From an uncultured Clostridia bacterium (GTDB lineage Bacteria; Bacillota; Clostridia; Christensenellales; Pumilibacteraceae), in assembly GCA_934229275.1 (NCBI GenBank), contig CAKQDN010000002.1, positions 1 to 64,000 on the forward strand: DNA of 64,000 nt, in the 5' to 3' direction. Below the pieces are notes generated by a model. That model saw only the letters and a program-made list of their open reading frames with translations, was not told the DNA's origin and searched no databases. Position 1 is the first letter of the stretch, and each line of letters begins with the position of its first letter. Position numbers and translations under genes: made by a program. Shown one piece after another: positions 39,498-47,851 of the stretch.

Positions 39498-39824
39498 ATG
39501 CTGACGAAAGACGAATTGCCCGTTTGTCCGGTCGCAACCACCGTTCAACTTATCGGGAACAAATGGAAACTTCTTATTTTAAGAAATCTCGTGTACGGCG
39601 AAAAGCAGCGGTTTTCCGACTTTATTAAGACGGTGCCGGGGATAAGCAAAAAAGTGCTTACCGACAATCTGCGCGCATTGGAAGAAGACGGGATAATAGA
39701 GCGCGAGGTTTTTGCGGAAGTACCGCCGCGAGTGGAATATTCGCTGTCGGAACTCGGAAAAACGCTCAAACCCGTGCTGGATGCAATGGCAGACTGGGGA
39801 AACGAGTACAAATCGGCTTTATAA
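39498..39824 (+). CDS. HxlR family transcriptional regulator
   Basis: A 108-residue winged-helix regulator. CPVATTVQLIGNKWKLLILRNLVYGEKRF-type sequence, PGISKKVLTDNLRALEEDGIIER and the wing PPRVEYSLSELG are clear. The single Cys14 (LPVCPV) is at the position used by redox- and quinone-sensing members such as YodB and HypR. Divergent from the sirtuin operon, which it probably represses. RBS AAAAAGGAG; start ATG at 39498. Confidence 0.92.
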   Translation: MLTKDELPVCPVATTVQLIGNKWKLLILRNLVYGEKQRFSDFIKTVPGISKKVLTDNLRALEEDGIIEREVFAEVPPRVEYSLSELGKTLKPVLDAMADWGNEYKSAL

Positions 39825-39843
39825 GCACAGTCGAAAAATAATC

Positions 39844-39903
39844 AAAAAGGCGCGAAAGAGTATGTTTCTTTATGCGAAACGCTCTTTTCTCGCCTTTTTT
39901 TTG
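39844..39903. terminator. Bidirectional terminator between hxlR and alaS
   Basis: AAAAAGGCG pairs with CGCCTTTTTT, with an inner stem GAAAGAG/CTCTTTTC. T runs lie on both sides, serving hxlR (plus) and alaS (minus). Confidence 0.78.
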
Positions 39904-39926
39904 TTTAATCCGAAAGATTTATTCGG

Positions 39927-41735
39927 TTAGTTTTTCTTATCGTCGTATTCGAGAACGGCTTTGATTCTTCTTACGCCTGCGGACGAGGACTGTTCCTTCA
40001 CTATTCTGAAGTGACCGAGTTCACCCGTGCGGCTTGCATGCGGTCCGCCGCAGATTTCCTTGGAATACTTGCCCATGGTGTACACCTTGACTTTTTCGCC
40101 GTACTTATTGGTGAACAAGCCGACCGCGCCCTGCGCTTTGGCTTCTTCGACCGTCATTTCCTCGCAGACCACGGGGACGTCGGCGGCGATTGCTTCGTTG
40201 ACCAGTCTTTCTACTTCGGCGATTTCTTCCTTGGTCATGGGGCGGGGGAAAGTGAAGTCGAAACGAAGGCGTTCTTCGGTGATGTTGCTGCCCTTCTGAT
40301 TGGCGTTTTCGTCGTTCAGTACCTTTTTAAGCGCGGCGTGCATGAGGTGAGTCGCGGTGTGCAGGCGCGCGGTTGCGACGGTATTGTCGGCAAGACCGCC
40401 CTTGAATTTCTGCTCGGCGCCGGCGTGACTCTTTTCCTGATGCTCTTTAAATGCTTTTTCGAAGTCCTCGACGTTGACTTTAAGTCCCTTTTCCTTGGCG
40501 AGTTCCACGGTCATTTCGATGGGGAAGCCGTATGTGTCGTACAGTTTGAACGCGAGTTTGCCCGAAAGCGTGTCGCCGACGAGATAACCGCACACTTTTT
40601 CGAATTCCTTGATGCCGCTTTGCAGCGTTTTTTCGAATCTCGCTTCTTCGGTGTTGATCTCGTTTATGACGCGGTCGTGATTTGCTTTGAGTTCGGGATA
40701 AACGTCCTCGTACTCCTTAATGATGACTTCGGCAATTTCGGAAAGTTTGCCGGGATCGACGTCAATGCTCTTTGCAAAACGAATTGCGCGGCGCAGCAGG
40801 CGTCTTAAAATATAGCCCTGATCGACGTTGCCGGGAGTTACGCCCTTTTCGTCGCCTATCATGAACACGCTCGTTCTTATATGGTCGGCGATTATGCGGA
40901 TAGCCTTGGTATCCTGTTCGTTTTCACCGTACTTTTTGCCCGAAATTTCTTCGATTTTAGCGATAATCGGAGCAAAAAGGTCGGTTTCGTACACGGATTT
41001 CTTGCCCTGAATTATGCAGAGCGTGCGTTCCAGTCCCATGCCCGTATCGACGTTTTTCTGTTTGAGCGGTTCGTATTTGCCGTCGGCGGTTTTATTGAAC
41101 TGCATGAACACGTCGTTCCAAATTTCGAGATATTTGCCGCAGTCGCATGCTGGCGAGCAACTCTCGCAGCACTTGGGTTGACCGTTGTCGATGAACATTT
41201 CGGTGTCGGAGCCGCACGGTCCGGTAACACCGGCAGGTCCCCACCAGTTGTTTTCCTTGGGCAGGAAGAAAATATGATCGTGAGCGATGCCTGCTTTTTC
41301 CCAAAGTTCAGCCGCTTCGGTATCGCGGGGGCAGTCGTCGTCGCCGGCAAAAACCGAAACGGCAAGGCGTGACGGGTCGATTCCGAGATATTCGGGAGAG
41401 GTTAAAAACTCGTACGACCACGGAATCATTTCTTTTCTGAAATAATCGCCGAGCGACCAGTTGCCCAGCATTTCGAAGAACGTGCAATGGCTTGCGTCGC
41501 CCACTTCGTCGATGTCGCCCGTGCGGACGCATTTCTGAACGTCGGCAAGGCGATTACCTGCCGGATGTTTTTCGCCCAGAAGATAGGGAACGAGCGGATG
41601 CATGCCCGCGGTCGTGAAAAGCACGGTGGGATCGTTTTCGGGAATGAGCGATGCGGACGAGATTATCGCGTGTCCGTTCTTCTTCCAGAAGTCAAACCAC
41701 ATTTGTCTTAATTGTTTTGCCGTAATGTTTTTCAT
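39927..41735 (-). CDS. alaS: Alanyl-tRNA synthetase, short form without C-Ala domain
   Basis: A 602-residue class II synthetase. Catalytic core motifs are present (FTTAGMHPLVPYLLG, NDVFMQFN, NVDTGMGLERT), as is the editing domain with HTATHLMHAAL and CGGPHAS zinc/editing motifs. Bacterial AlaRS is normally ~870 residues; here the protein ends at the editing domain (RRIKAVLEYDDKKN), so the C-terminal dimerisation/tRNA-elbow C-Ala domain is absent. Such short forms occur in some Clostridia. The insert CCESCSPACDCGKY is Cys-rich and may bind zinc. The frame ends with a normal stop, followed by a terminator, so this is not a truncation by the window. Confidence 0.93.
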   Translation of the reverse strand: MKNITAKQLRQMWFDFWKKNGHAIISSASLIPENDPTVLFTTAGMHPLVPYLLGEKHPAGNRLADVQKCVRTGDIDEVGDASHCTFFEMLGNWSLGDYFRKEMIPWSYEFLTSPEYLGIDPSRLAVSVFAGDDDCPRDTEAAELWEKAGIAHDHIFFLPKENNWWGPAGVTGPCGSDTEMFIDNGQPKCCESCSPACDCGKYLEIWNDVFMQFNKTADGKYEPLKQKNVDTGMGLERTLCIIQGKKSVYETDLFAPIIAKIEEISGKKYGENEQDTKAIRIIADHIRTSVFMIGDEKGVTPGNVDQGYILRRLLRRAIRFAKSIDVDPGKLSEIAEVIIKEYEDVYPELKANHDRVINEINTEEARFEKTLQSGIKEFEKVCGYLVGDTLSGKLAFKLYDTYGFPIEMTVELAKEKGLKVNVEDFEKAFKEHQEKSHAGAEQKFKGGLADNTVATARLHTATHLMHAALKKVLNDENANQKGSNITEERLRFDFTFPRPMTKEEIAEVERLVNEAIAADVPVVCEEMTVEEAKAQGAVGLFTNKYGEKVKVYTMGKYSKEICGGPHASRTGELGHFRIVKEQSSSAGVRRIKAVLEYDDKKN

Positions 41736-41756
41736 AATTATTGCCTCTTTTCGTTT

Positions 41757-42398
41757 TTAACCGAGTAATATTTTTTTAAGATCGTCAACGCTCTCCGCTA
41801 TGTGGGTCGGGCGCGTTTTTTCCGCTTCTTCGCGGCTTGTGAATCCGAAGCCGTAAGTCACGGCAATCGTGTCTATTCCGTTATCTCTGCCGCCGTCGAT
41901 GTCATAGGGCGAGTCGCCGATCATGACGCAACGTTTACCGATCATGCCGCGAGCGACTATGGTCTTTTTGTCGTTATCGGGGCGACCTTCCTGCTCCGAG
42001 CCGACTATTTTATCGAAGTATTTGTTAAGGTCGAAATATGCGACGGTCGGGTCGAGAATGTATTGCGGTTTCGCGCTGGCAACGACCGTTTTTACGCCCA
42101 CCGAGCGCAAATATTCGATAAGTTCGAACATGCCGGGATAGGGCTTTGCGAATTTAAAGCCGTTTTCGTCGTATTCGCGGCGGTAAACGTATATGGCTTT
42201 AATCGCGGTTTCGTCGTCCATACCGCAGTATTTTTTGAAACTGACGAGAAGCGACGGTCCGATGAATTTTTTAAGAGTTTCTTCCTTAAGCGGCGGATAG
42301 TTCATTTCTTTGAGCGTTCGCGCGATGTTGGTCGTTATGCCCTCGCCGGTGTCGAATACGGTTCCGTCGAAATCGAATATGGCTGTGTCGTATTTCAT
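41757..42398 (-). CDS. HAD hydrolase, phosphoglycolate phosphatase-like
   Basis: A 213-residue HAD phosphatase: nucleophile motif I FDFDGTVFDTGEG (Asp9 and Asp11), motif II VVASAKPQY (Ser), motif III Lys near DKKTIVARG and motif IV MIGDSPYDIDGGRDNGI. Cap type C1, as in Gph/PpaX. Many members have broad phosphatase activity; the substrate is not predictable. It ends 21 bases upstream of alaS, probably in the same operon. Confidence 0.88.
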   Translation of the reverse strand: MKYDTAIFDFDGTVFDTGEGITTNIARTLKEMNYPPLKEETLKKFIGPSLLVSFKKYCGMDDETAIKAIYVYRREYDENGFKFAKPYPGMFELIEYLRSVGVKTVVASAKPQYILDPTVAYFDLNKYFDKIVGSEQEGRPDNDKKTIVARGMIGKRCVMIGDSPYDIDGGRDNGIDTIAVTYGFGFTSREEAEKTRPTHIAESVDDLKKILLG

Positions 42399-42527
42399 AA
42401 ATGATTTTTTCTCCGTTGTTTGCTTTGCAGTAAAAGTTCCGATTTGCGTTTGCCGCAGATGATTATACGCTTTGTTTTATTTGCGAAGATTGAATATAAG
42501 GTCAATCGCATTTCGGTAAGGACGCAG

Positions 42528-42580
42528 CACCCTCTCCGTCGGCTGACGCCGCCACCTCTCCCTGAGGGCGAGGCTTTAAA
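42528..42580. repeat. Dispersed repeat with CACCCTCTCCGTC start, copy 1
   Basis: CACCCTCTCCGTC, variable palindrome GGCTGACGCC, GCCACCTCTCCCTGAGGGCG then AGGCTTTAAA. The same frame with a different middle recurs at 56187-56241. Similar elements are common between genes in gut Clostridia (recalled, not searched). Confidence 0.7.
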
Positions 42581-42602
42581 AGGTTGTGATTTTATAGTTT
42601 GC

Positions 42603-42621
42603 GGGAGGGGGAACCCCTCCC
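42603..42621. repeat. Perfect G/C-rich inverted repeat
   Basis: GGGAGGGG-GAA-CCCCTCCC, an 8-base perfect palindrome with a three-base loop, between two dispersed repeat elements. No T run follows on either strand. Confidence 0.7.
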
Positions 42622-42664
42622 CTACGGAATTAGGTCGTTTGTACGTCAATTACGCATCCAAAAA

Positions 42665-42704
42665 CTTAAAAGTTTTTTGCCTACTTTTTTTCAAAAAAGT
42701 AGGC
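42665..42704. repeat. Dispersed intergenic palindromic repeat, short copy
   Basis: CTTAAAAGTTTTTTGCC followed by the perfect hairpin GCCTACTTTTTT/AAAAAAGTAGGC (42679-42704). Shares the module of 6063-6215 and 56327-56467 and lies 20 bases past the glnS stop, so it could act as its terminator. Confidence 0.7.
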
Positions 42705-42723
42705 GCAGCGGAAAGATGCGTGA

Positions 42724-44346
42724 TTATTTACGTCCGTAACTGTCTTTAAGGCTTACCACCTGATTAAAAGCATTATCTCCGTCTTTGGTGTCCTTGCAGA
42801 AATAGCCGATACGCATAAACTGGAAAGACTGAAGCGGCTTGGCGGAAGCGAGATATGCTTCACCCTTGGCTTTATAATCGACGCGCGAATTCTTATTCAT
42901 GCGCTCGGAAAAGTCCTCGTGAACGCCGTCGTAGGGCAAAAGCAGATAGTCGTACACTCTGGCATCGAGATCGATACAATTTTTTGCGTCTACCCACTGA
43001 ATAACGCCCTTTGCCTTGACTCCCGAATTGTCCTCGCCGGAATGAGTGCCTTCCACTATTTCGGCATATACGCGAGTGACGACTCCGTTCTGCTCGTCGT
43101 AGCCGGTGCATTTGACGATGTAGGCGCCTTTAAGACGAGTGTACGCGCCCACCGTCATACGCTTGTACTTGGGCGGCGGAACGATTTCGAAGTCGCTACG
43201 ATCGATGTACAGTTTATTGGAAAACGACACTTTTCTCGTACCGAGATCGGGATTATTAGGATTGATTTCGAAGTCGATCTGCTCGGAATAATCGTCGGGA
43301 CGATTGGTTATAACCAGTTCGAGCGGATTCAATACCGCCATCGCGCGTTCGGCAGTCATATTGAGTTCGTCGCGGATGCAACTTTCCAGTTGTCCCGCTT
43401 CCACTTCGCTGTTGGCTTTGGCAACGCCGATACGCTCGCAGAATTCTTTAAGCGCGGTGGGCGTGTAGCCGCGTCTTCTCAGCCCTGCTATAGTGGGCAT
43501 ACGCGGATCGTCCCAGCCGTCCACGAACCCTTCGTCCACGAGTTTTTTGAGATAGCGCTTGCTCATTATCGTGCGTTCGATGTTAAGACGGGCAAACTCG
43601 TACTGATGCGGCTTCTTTTCGAACTCGCACTCGTTTATAACCCAATCGTAGAACGGGCGGTGATCTTCGAATTCGAGCGTGCAGATGGAATGAGTTATTC
43701 CTTCGACGGCATCCTCTATCGGATGAGCGAAGTCGTACAAAGGATAGATGCACCACTTGTCGCCCTGACGGTGATGAGTGGCTTTAAGCACGCGGTAAAT
43801 GATCGGGTCGCGCATGTTGATGTTGGGCGACGCCATATCGATTTTTGCGCGGAGAACGAGCGCTCCGTCGGCAATCAAGCCGTTTTTCATGTCCTCGAAA
43901 AGTTTAAGGCTCTCTTCGATCGGACGATTGCGGTTTTTGCTCTCGATTCCGGGCTCGGTGAGCGTGCCGCGCATTTCCTTCATTTGTTCGGGCGTGACGT
44001 CGTCAACGTACGCCTTGCCTTTTTTAATGAGTTTTACGGCGCACTCGTACATGGTTTCGAAATAATCGGAAGCGTACAGAACTTCGCCCTTCCAGCCCAG
44101 CCATTCGACGTCGGCTATAATGGATTTGACGAATTCGTCGTCCTCTTTTACGGGATTGGTGTCGTCGAAACGCAGATTGCACTTTCCGCCGTACTTGACA
44201 GCCGTGCCGTAGTAGTTAAGGCAGATGGATTTTGCGTGACCGATGTGCAGATATCCGTTGGGTTCGGGCGGAAATCTCGTGATTACTTCGGTGATTTTTC
44301 CGTCCGTAAGGTCTTTTTCGATTATTTCTTCGATGAAATTCGGCAT
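42724..44346 (-). CDS. glnS: Glutaminyl-tRNA synthetase
   Basis: A 540-residue class I synthetase. FPPEPNGYLHIGHAKS holds the HIGH motif, and IMSKRYLKKLV the KMSKS equivalent. The Gln-specific acceptor-binding region (LRFDDTNPVKEDDEFV) and the C-terminal beta-barrel anticodon domain (from ~345) are present. In Clostridia GlnRS is acquired and often coexists with GatCAB; no gat genes are seen here. Likely co-transcribed with the small gene at 44393-44716. Confidence 0.95.
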   Translation of the reverse strand: MPNFIEEIIEKDLTDGKITEVITRFPPEPNGYLHIGHAKSICLNYYGTAVKYGGKCNLRFDDTNPVKEDDEFVKSIIADVEWLGWKGEVLYASDYFETMYECAVKLIKKGKAYVDDVTPEQMKEMRGTLTEPGIESKNRNRPIEESLKLFEDMKNGLIADGALVLRAKIDMASPNINMRDPIIYRVLKATHHRQGDKWCIYPLYDFAHPIEDAVEGITHSICTLEFEDHRPFYDWVINECEFEKKPHQYEFARLNIERTIMSKRYLKKLVDEGFVDGWDDPRMPTIAGLRRRGYTPTALKEFCERIGVAKANSEVEAGQLESCIRDELNMTAERAMAVLNPLELVITNRPDDYSEQIDFEINPNNPDLGTRKVSFSNKLYIDRSDFEIVPPPKYKRMTVGAYTRLKGAYIVKCTGYDEQNGVVTRVYAEIVEGTHSGEDNSGVKAKGVIQWVDAKNCIDLDARVYDYLLLPYDGVHEDFSERMNKNSRVDYKAKGEAYLASAKPLQSFQFMRIGYFCKDTKDGDNAFNQVVSLKDSYGRK

Positions 44347-44392
44347 ATGTTCCTCTTTTGCGTTTGCACGCCTTTTATTTTACTGGTTTCGT

Positions 44393-44716
44393 TTACTTGT
44401 TTCCGTGTCCGCCGCACTGTGACGGGAACACGATTTTATCGCTCTTTTGTTTAAGTCCGTCGCCCGTTCTTACGAAGCCGAGCGTTTCGTAGTAGGCGTC
44501 GTAGTAGCCGACTTCCACTTCTTCGAACTGCTCGCTTAAAAGAAACACGACGCTGCGCAGCATGAAGTCGCGGATAAGGGCGGCGTTACCGACCGGCGCG
44601 ACGTTTTCGGAAACGATGACGTTATCGCGGGTCACGACTTCGCCCAGCACACAGTTTTCATACGCCTGATAGACGGCAGAGTCGCCTTTTACGAATACTT
44701 TTTTTACGGTTATCAT
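44393..44716 (-). CDS. Small protein with GNAT-like C-terminus
   Basis: A 107-residue protein. VEVGYYDAYYETLGFVRTGDG resembles the last strand-helix of GNAT acetyltransferases, but the acetyl-CoA loop is not present, so it may be a shortened relative. I cannot assign a function. The ATG is only a few bases downstream of the predicted transcription start from the promoter at 44727-44755, implying a nearly leaderless message. CGGHGNK at the end. Confidence 0.5.
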   Translation of the reverse strand: MITVKKVFVKGDSAVYQAYENCVLGEVVTRDNVIVSENVAPVGNAALIRDFMLRSVVFLLSEQFEEVEVGYYDAYYETLGFVRTGDGLKQKSDKIVFPSQCGGHGNK

Positions 44717-44726
44717 AATACTCTAT

Positions 44727-44755
44727 ATTTTAATGTTTCCGCGAAAAAATGTCAA
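44727..44755 (-). promoter_or_regulatory. Promoter upstream of the small gene and glnS
   Basis: TTGACA (44750-44755), 17 bases, TAAAAT (44727-44732) on the minus strand. It leaves almost no 5' leader before the ATG at 44716. Confidence 0.75.
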
Positions 44756-44795
44756 TCGCTTACGGCTTAAAAGCACGATTTTTTGCATATTTCGC

Positions 44796-45641
44796 TTATA
44801 ATTCGGACAAATACAGCACGTCAACGTCGCCGTCGTCGAAAAGTTCGGTTCTTTCGAGCGCGATTATCTTCAGTTTCTGACCGTGAGCGAGCGCGACGAT
44901 GTTTTCGTTTTCGCTGCGCGTGGGGTCGCCGTTGGCAAGTCGAACGTCTGTGAGAGTTTTAAGTTTCATATAATTATCGAACGCTTTCTGCTTTTCGGAC
45001 GCGTCCTCGCCACCGGTCTGCGCTGCGATGAGAGCGTCGCCGAGCAGGGACACCGTGACGTCCATAACGGCGATTTTTCCGATGAGTTTAGGCACGAGTT
45101 TAAGCGTTTTTTCGCTTTTAAAAGCGCTTGACGCGATAACGTAGCCGCGGTGATAATCGACAGGCGACGCTCCGCCTCCGAGAATTTTCCCCACGACGAC
45201 GGTGGCGACGTACGCAAACACGACGAGAGCAATGCCCACGATGAAAACGTACATGACGCCGGGCAGGTCCGGCACGAACGCCGACAGAACCACGCCCGTC
45301 AAAAACGCGACGCTGATTCCGAAAATAAGTCCGAACACGACGCTCATGCTCTTATATACAGGGCGAGTGGACAGCGACGTCTGCAGTTTTTCCATAAGCA
45401 TTTTAAGCAGTTTGCACACGGGTCTGCTGAGCGAAAGCATGAACAGCGCGAGAATGGACGCCGTTATCGCGCATGTGACGACGTAGTTCGCCACGGTTAT
45501 ATCGGGGAAATACATGCTTAAAAATTCGACGGCGTACAGCCCGAGTACCGCTCCGAGAACGCTCATAAGCACGGCGGTTATCGCGAACAGTTTTTTCTCC
45601 AGTTTTTGCGCTTCGTTTTTATTCTCGTCGTTTTTTCTCAT
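44796..45641 (-). CDS. Membrane protein with degenerate PIN-like domain (YacL-like)
   Basis: A 281-residue protein with four membrane segments (about 20-42, 48-70, 95-118 and 127-152) then a soluble domain. The layout, and ending of the type IVALAHGQKLKIIALERTELF...DVDVLYLSEL, follow YacL/PIN-TRAM proteins, where the same region reads like LTNDYNL. The aspartates of the PIN active site (LDTSVIIDGR and TND) are replaced (GYVIASSAF; IALER), and the TRAM domain is absent. Probably a non-catalytic relative. Its ATG overlaps the recD2 stop (ATGA). Confidence 0.55.
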   Translation of the reverse strand: MRKNDENKNEAQKLEKKLFAITAVLMSVLGAVLGLYAVEFLSMYFPDITVANYVVTCAITASILALFMLSLSRPVCKLLKMLMEKLQTSLSTRPVYKSMSVVFGLIFGISVAFLTGVVLSAFVPDLPGVMYVFIVGIALVVFAYVATVVVGKILGGGASPVDYHRGYVIASSAFKSEKTLKLVPKLIGKIAVMDVTVSLLGDALIAAQTGGEDASEKQKAFDNYMKLKTLTDVRLANGDPTRSENENIVALAHGQKLKIIALERTELFDDGDVDVLYLSEL

Positions 45642-47851
45642 ATTTCTTCCTCCTTTTCGCCGAACAGCGTACGAACTTCGTACACGGCGTCCTCGATGAA
45701 ATACCCGAGTGCCGAATACCTTTTGGCGATATAGTCGTTTTTAACCATTTTTCCGACGTTGGCTTCTTCGCCCACCAGTACTACGAGTTTTTTCGCTCGC
45801 GTTATGGCGGTGTACAGAAGATTCCTCGTGAGAATTACGGGCGCTCCGGAAATTACCGGCATTACGACCGCGTCGAATTCGCTGCCCTGACTTTTGTGAA
45901 CGGTGACGGCGTAGGCAAGTTGCAGTTCGCCGATCATCTCGCCCGAATACAGGGCGCGCCGTCCGTCCTCGAACTCCACTTCGAGTTCGCGCCGCGCGAC
46001 GTTTATCTCGGTGACGTAACCTATGTCGCCGTTGTAGACTCCTTTCCCGTCGATAACGTTGTAGCCGCTGACTATTTTCCAATCGATGTCGTAATCGTTT
46101 ACGACGTGCATGACTTTATCGCCGACCGAATAGGAATACTCGTCGGACTGAATACGTTCGGTTTTGTCGCCGTTCAGCGTTTTTTGCAGGCGCGCGTTGA
46201 GATTTATAACGCCCGCAGGTCCGTTTTTCATCGGGCAAAGCACCTGAATTTTATCGGCGCGCACGTTTAAGTATTTGGGCAGTCTGCGCGAAACCGTGTC
46301 GACAACCTTATCGGCTATTGCGTCCGCTCCCACCGCTTTCATAAAGAAAAAGTCTTTATCCGTCCGATCGAGCACGGGCATTTCTCCGCGGTTTATCGCG
46401 TGGGCGTTGGAAACGATAAGGCTTTCGAGAGCCTGACGGTATATGGCGCTGAGTTCGACGCACGGCACCGCTCCGCTGTTTTTTATGTCGGCAAGCACGT
46501 TACCCGCTCCGACGCTGGGCAACTGGTCTTTATCGCCCACAAGCACGAGCCTCGTACCGGGGTTTATGTGGTCGAGCAGCGATTTCATAAGGTATATATC
46601 CACCATAGAAAACTCGTCCACTATCACGACGTCGCTGGTGAGCGGCTCGCTTTCCTCGACGTACTCTTCTCTTTTCAGTCCGAGCGCTCGGTGAATGGTG
46701 CTTGCCTCGCCGCCGGTCGCCTCGCTCATGCGCTTTGCCGCGCGTCCCGTGGGAGCCATAAGCGAATAGGTCATACCGAGATTGCCGAGAATGGACATTA
46801 TGCACTTTATTATGGTGGTTTTGCCGGTACCGGGTCCGCCGGTTATCAGCACGACGCCCGAATTTATGGCGAGCGATATTGCTTTCTTCTGGTTTTCGTG
46901 GAATTTTATCGAATTGATCTGCTCGTACGTTTCTATTTCTTTGACGCAGTCGTATTCGAGTTTGTCGGCATAGTCGATGAGTTTGACGAGCGCGGTCGCT
47001 ACGCCTTTTTCGACGCGATACATGCCCGTGAGCATTACCGACGGCTTATCGAATTCGAAACGGCGCATTTTACGTTCCGAGAGCAGCTGCTCGAGAACGG
47101 GAAAAATACACTCTTCGCCGACTCCCAAAAGCGTCTGCACGGAAGAAATAAGTTCGTCCTGCGGAAGATAGGTGTTGCCGCCGACGCGTGCGCTTTCTTT
47201 AAGCGTGAACACGATGCCGGCGCGGACGCGGAACGCTCCGTTTCTGGTAATTCCCATACTCTGCGCTATTTTATCGGCGCTGTAAAAGCCTATGCCGTCC
47301 ACGTCCTCGATGAGCGCGTACGGATTTTTGCTTATGACCTGCACGGTGTCTTTGCCGTAAACCGAGTAGATTTTCATTGCGGTGTTGAGCGTTATGCCGT
47401 ACTTCTGCAAAAACATGACTGCGTCCTGCATTATCTTGATTTTGCCGTACGCCTCGCTTATTTCGACCGCTTTTCTCTTGCTTATACCGGGGACTTCGGA
47501 AAGTCTGCCGGGCGTGTACTCGATGACGTCGAACGTTTTCAAGCCGAATTTTCCGACCAGTCGCATGGCAAGCACCGGTCCTATTCCCTTGATAACGCCG
47601 CTTCCGAGGTAGCGGATTATTCCGTCAGCGGTTTCGGGCAGTACTTCTTTGACGTCGGTCGCTTTGAACTGTCTGCCGAATTTGGGGTGCATAACGTAGT
47701 CGCCTTCCGCCACCACCGCCTGACCTTCGACGGCAGTGGGAAAAAGCCCGGCGCATACGACGGGCTGCCCGTCAACGTCGAGAACGGCAATCGTATACCC
47801 GTTCTCCTCGTTGCGGAATCGTACATCGGCTATCTCTCCCCGAAGTTTCAT
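45638..47851 (-). CDS. recD2: RecD2-type ATP-dependent DNA helicase
   Basis: A 737-residue SF1B 5'-3' helicase acting in DNA repair outside a RecBCD complex. An N-terminal OB-like region (~1-90), helix-hairpin-helix units (~95-200), Walker A GGPGTGKT at 338-345, DEFSMVD (motif II) and C-terminal motif YAVTVHKSQGSEFDAV are all present, the usual RecD2 layout. The ATG overlaps the metK stop by one base (TAATG), so metK, recD2 and the membrane protein form one operon. Confidence 0.94.
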   Translation of the reverse strand: MKLRGEIADVRFRNEENGYTIAVLDVDGQPVVCAGLFPTAVEGQAVVAEGDYVMHPKFGRQFKATDVKEVLPETADGIIRYLGSGVIKGIGPVLAMRLVGKFGLKTFDVIEYTPGRLSEVPGISKRKAVEISEAYGKIKIMQDAVMFLQKYGITLNTAMKIYSVYGKDTVQVISKNPYALIEDVDGIGFYSADKIAQSMGITRNGAFRVRAGIVFTLKESARVGGNTYLPQDELISSVQTLLGVGEECIFPVLEQLLSERKMRRFEFDKPSVMLTGMYRVEKGVATALVKLIDYADKLEYDCVKEIETYEQINSIKFHENQKKAISLAINSGVVLITGGPGTGKTTIIKCIMSILGNLGMTYSLMAPTGRAAKRMSEATGGEASTIHRALGLKREEYVEESEPLTSDVVIVDEFSMVDIYLMKSLLDHINPGTRLVLVGDKDQLPSVGAGNVLADIKNSGAVPCVELSAIYRQALESLIVSNAHAINRGEMPVLDRTDKDFFFMKAVGADAIADKVVDTVSRRLPKYLNVRADKIQVLCPMKNGPAGVINLNARLQKTLNGDKTERIQSDEYSYSVGDKVMHVVNDYDIDWKIVSGYNVIDGKGVYNGDIGYVTEINVARRELEVEFEDGRRALYSGEMIGELQLAYAVTVHKSQGSEFDAVVMPVISGAPVILTRNLLYTAITRAKKLVVLVGEEANVGKMVKNDYIAKRYSALGYFIEDAVYEVRTLFGEKEEEI

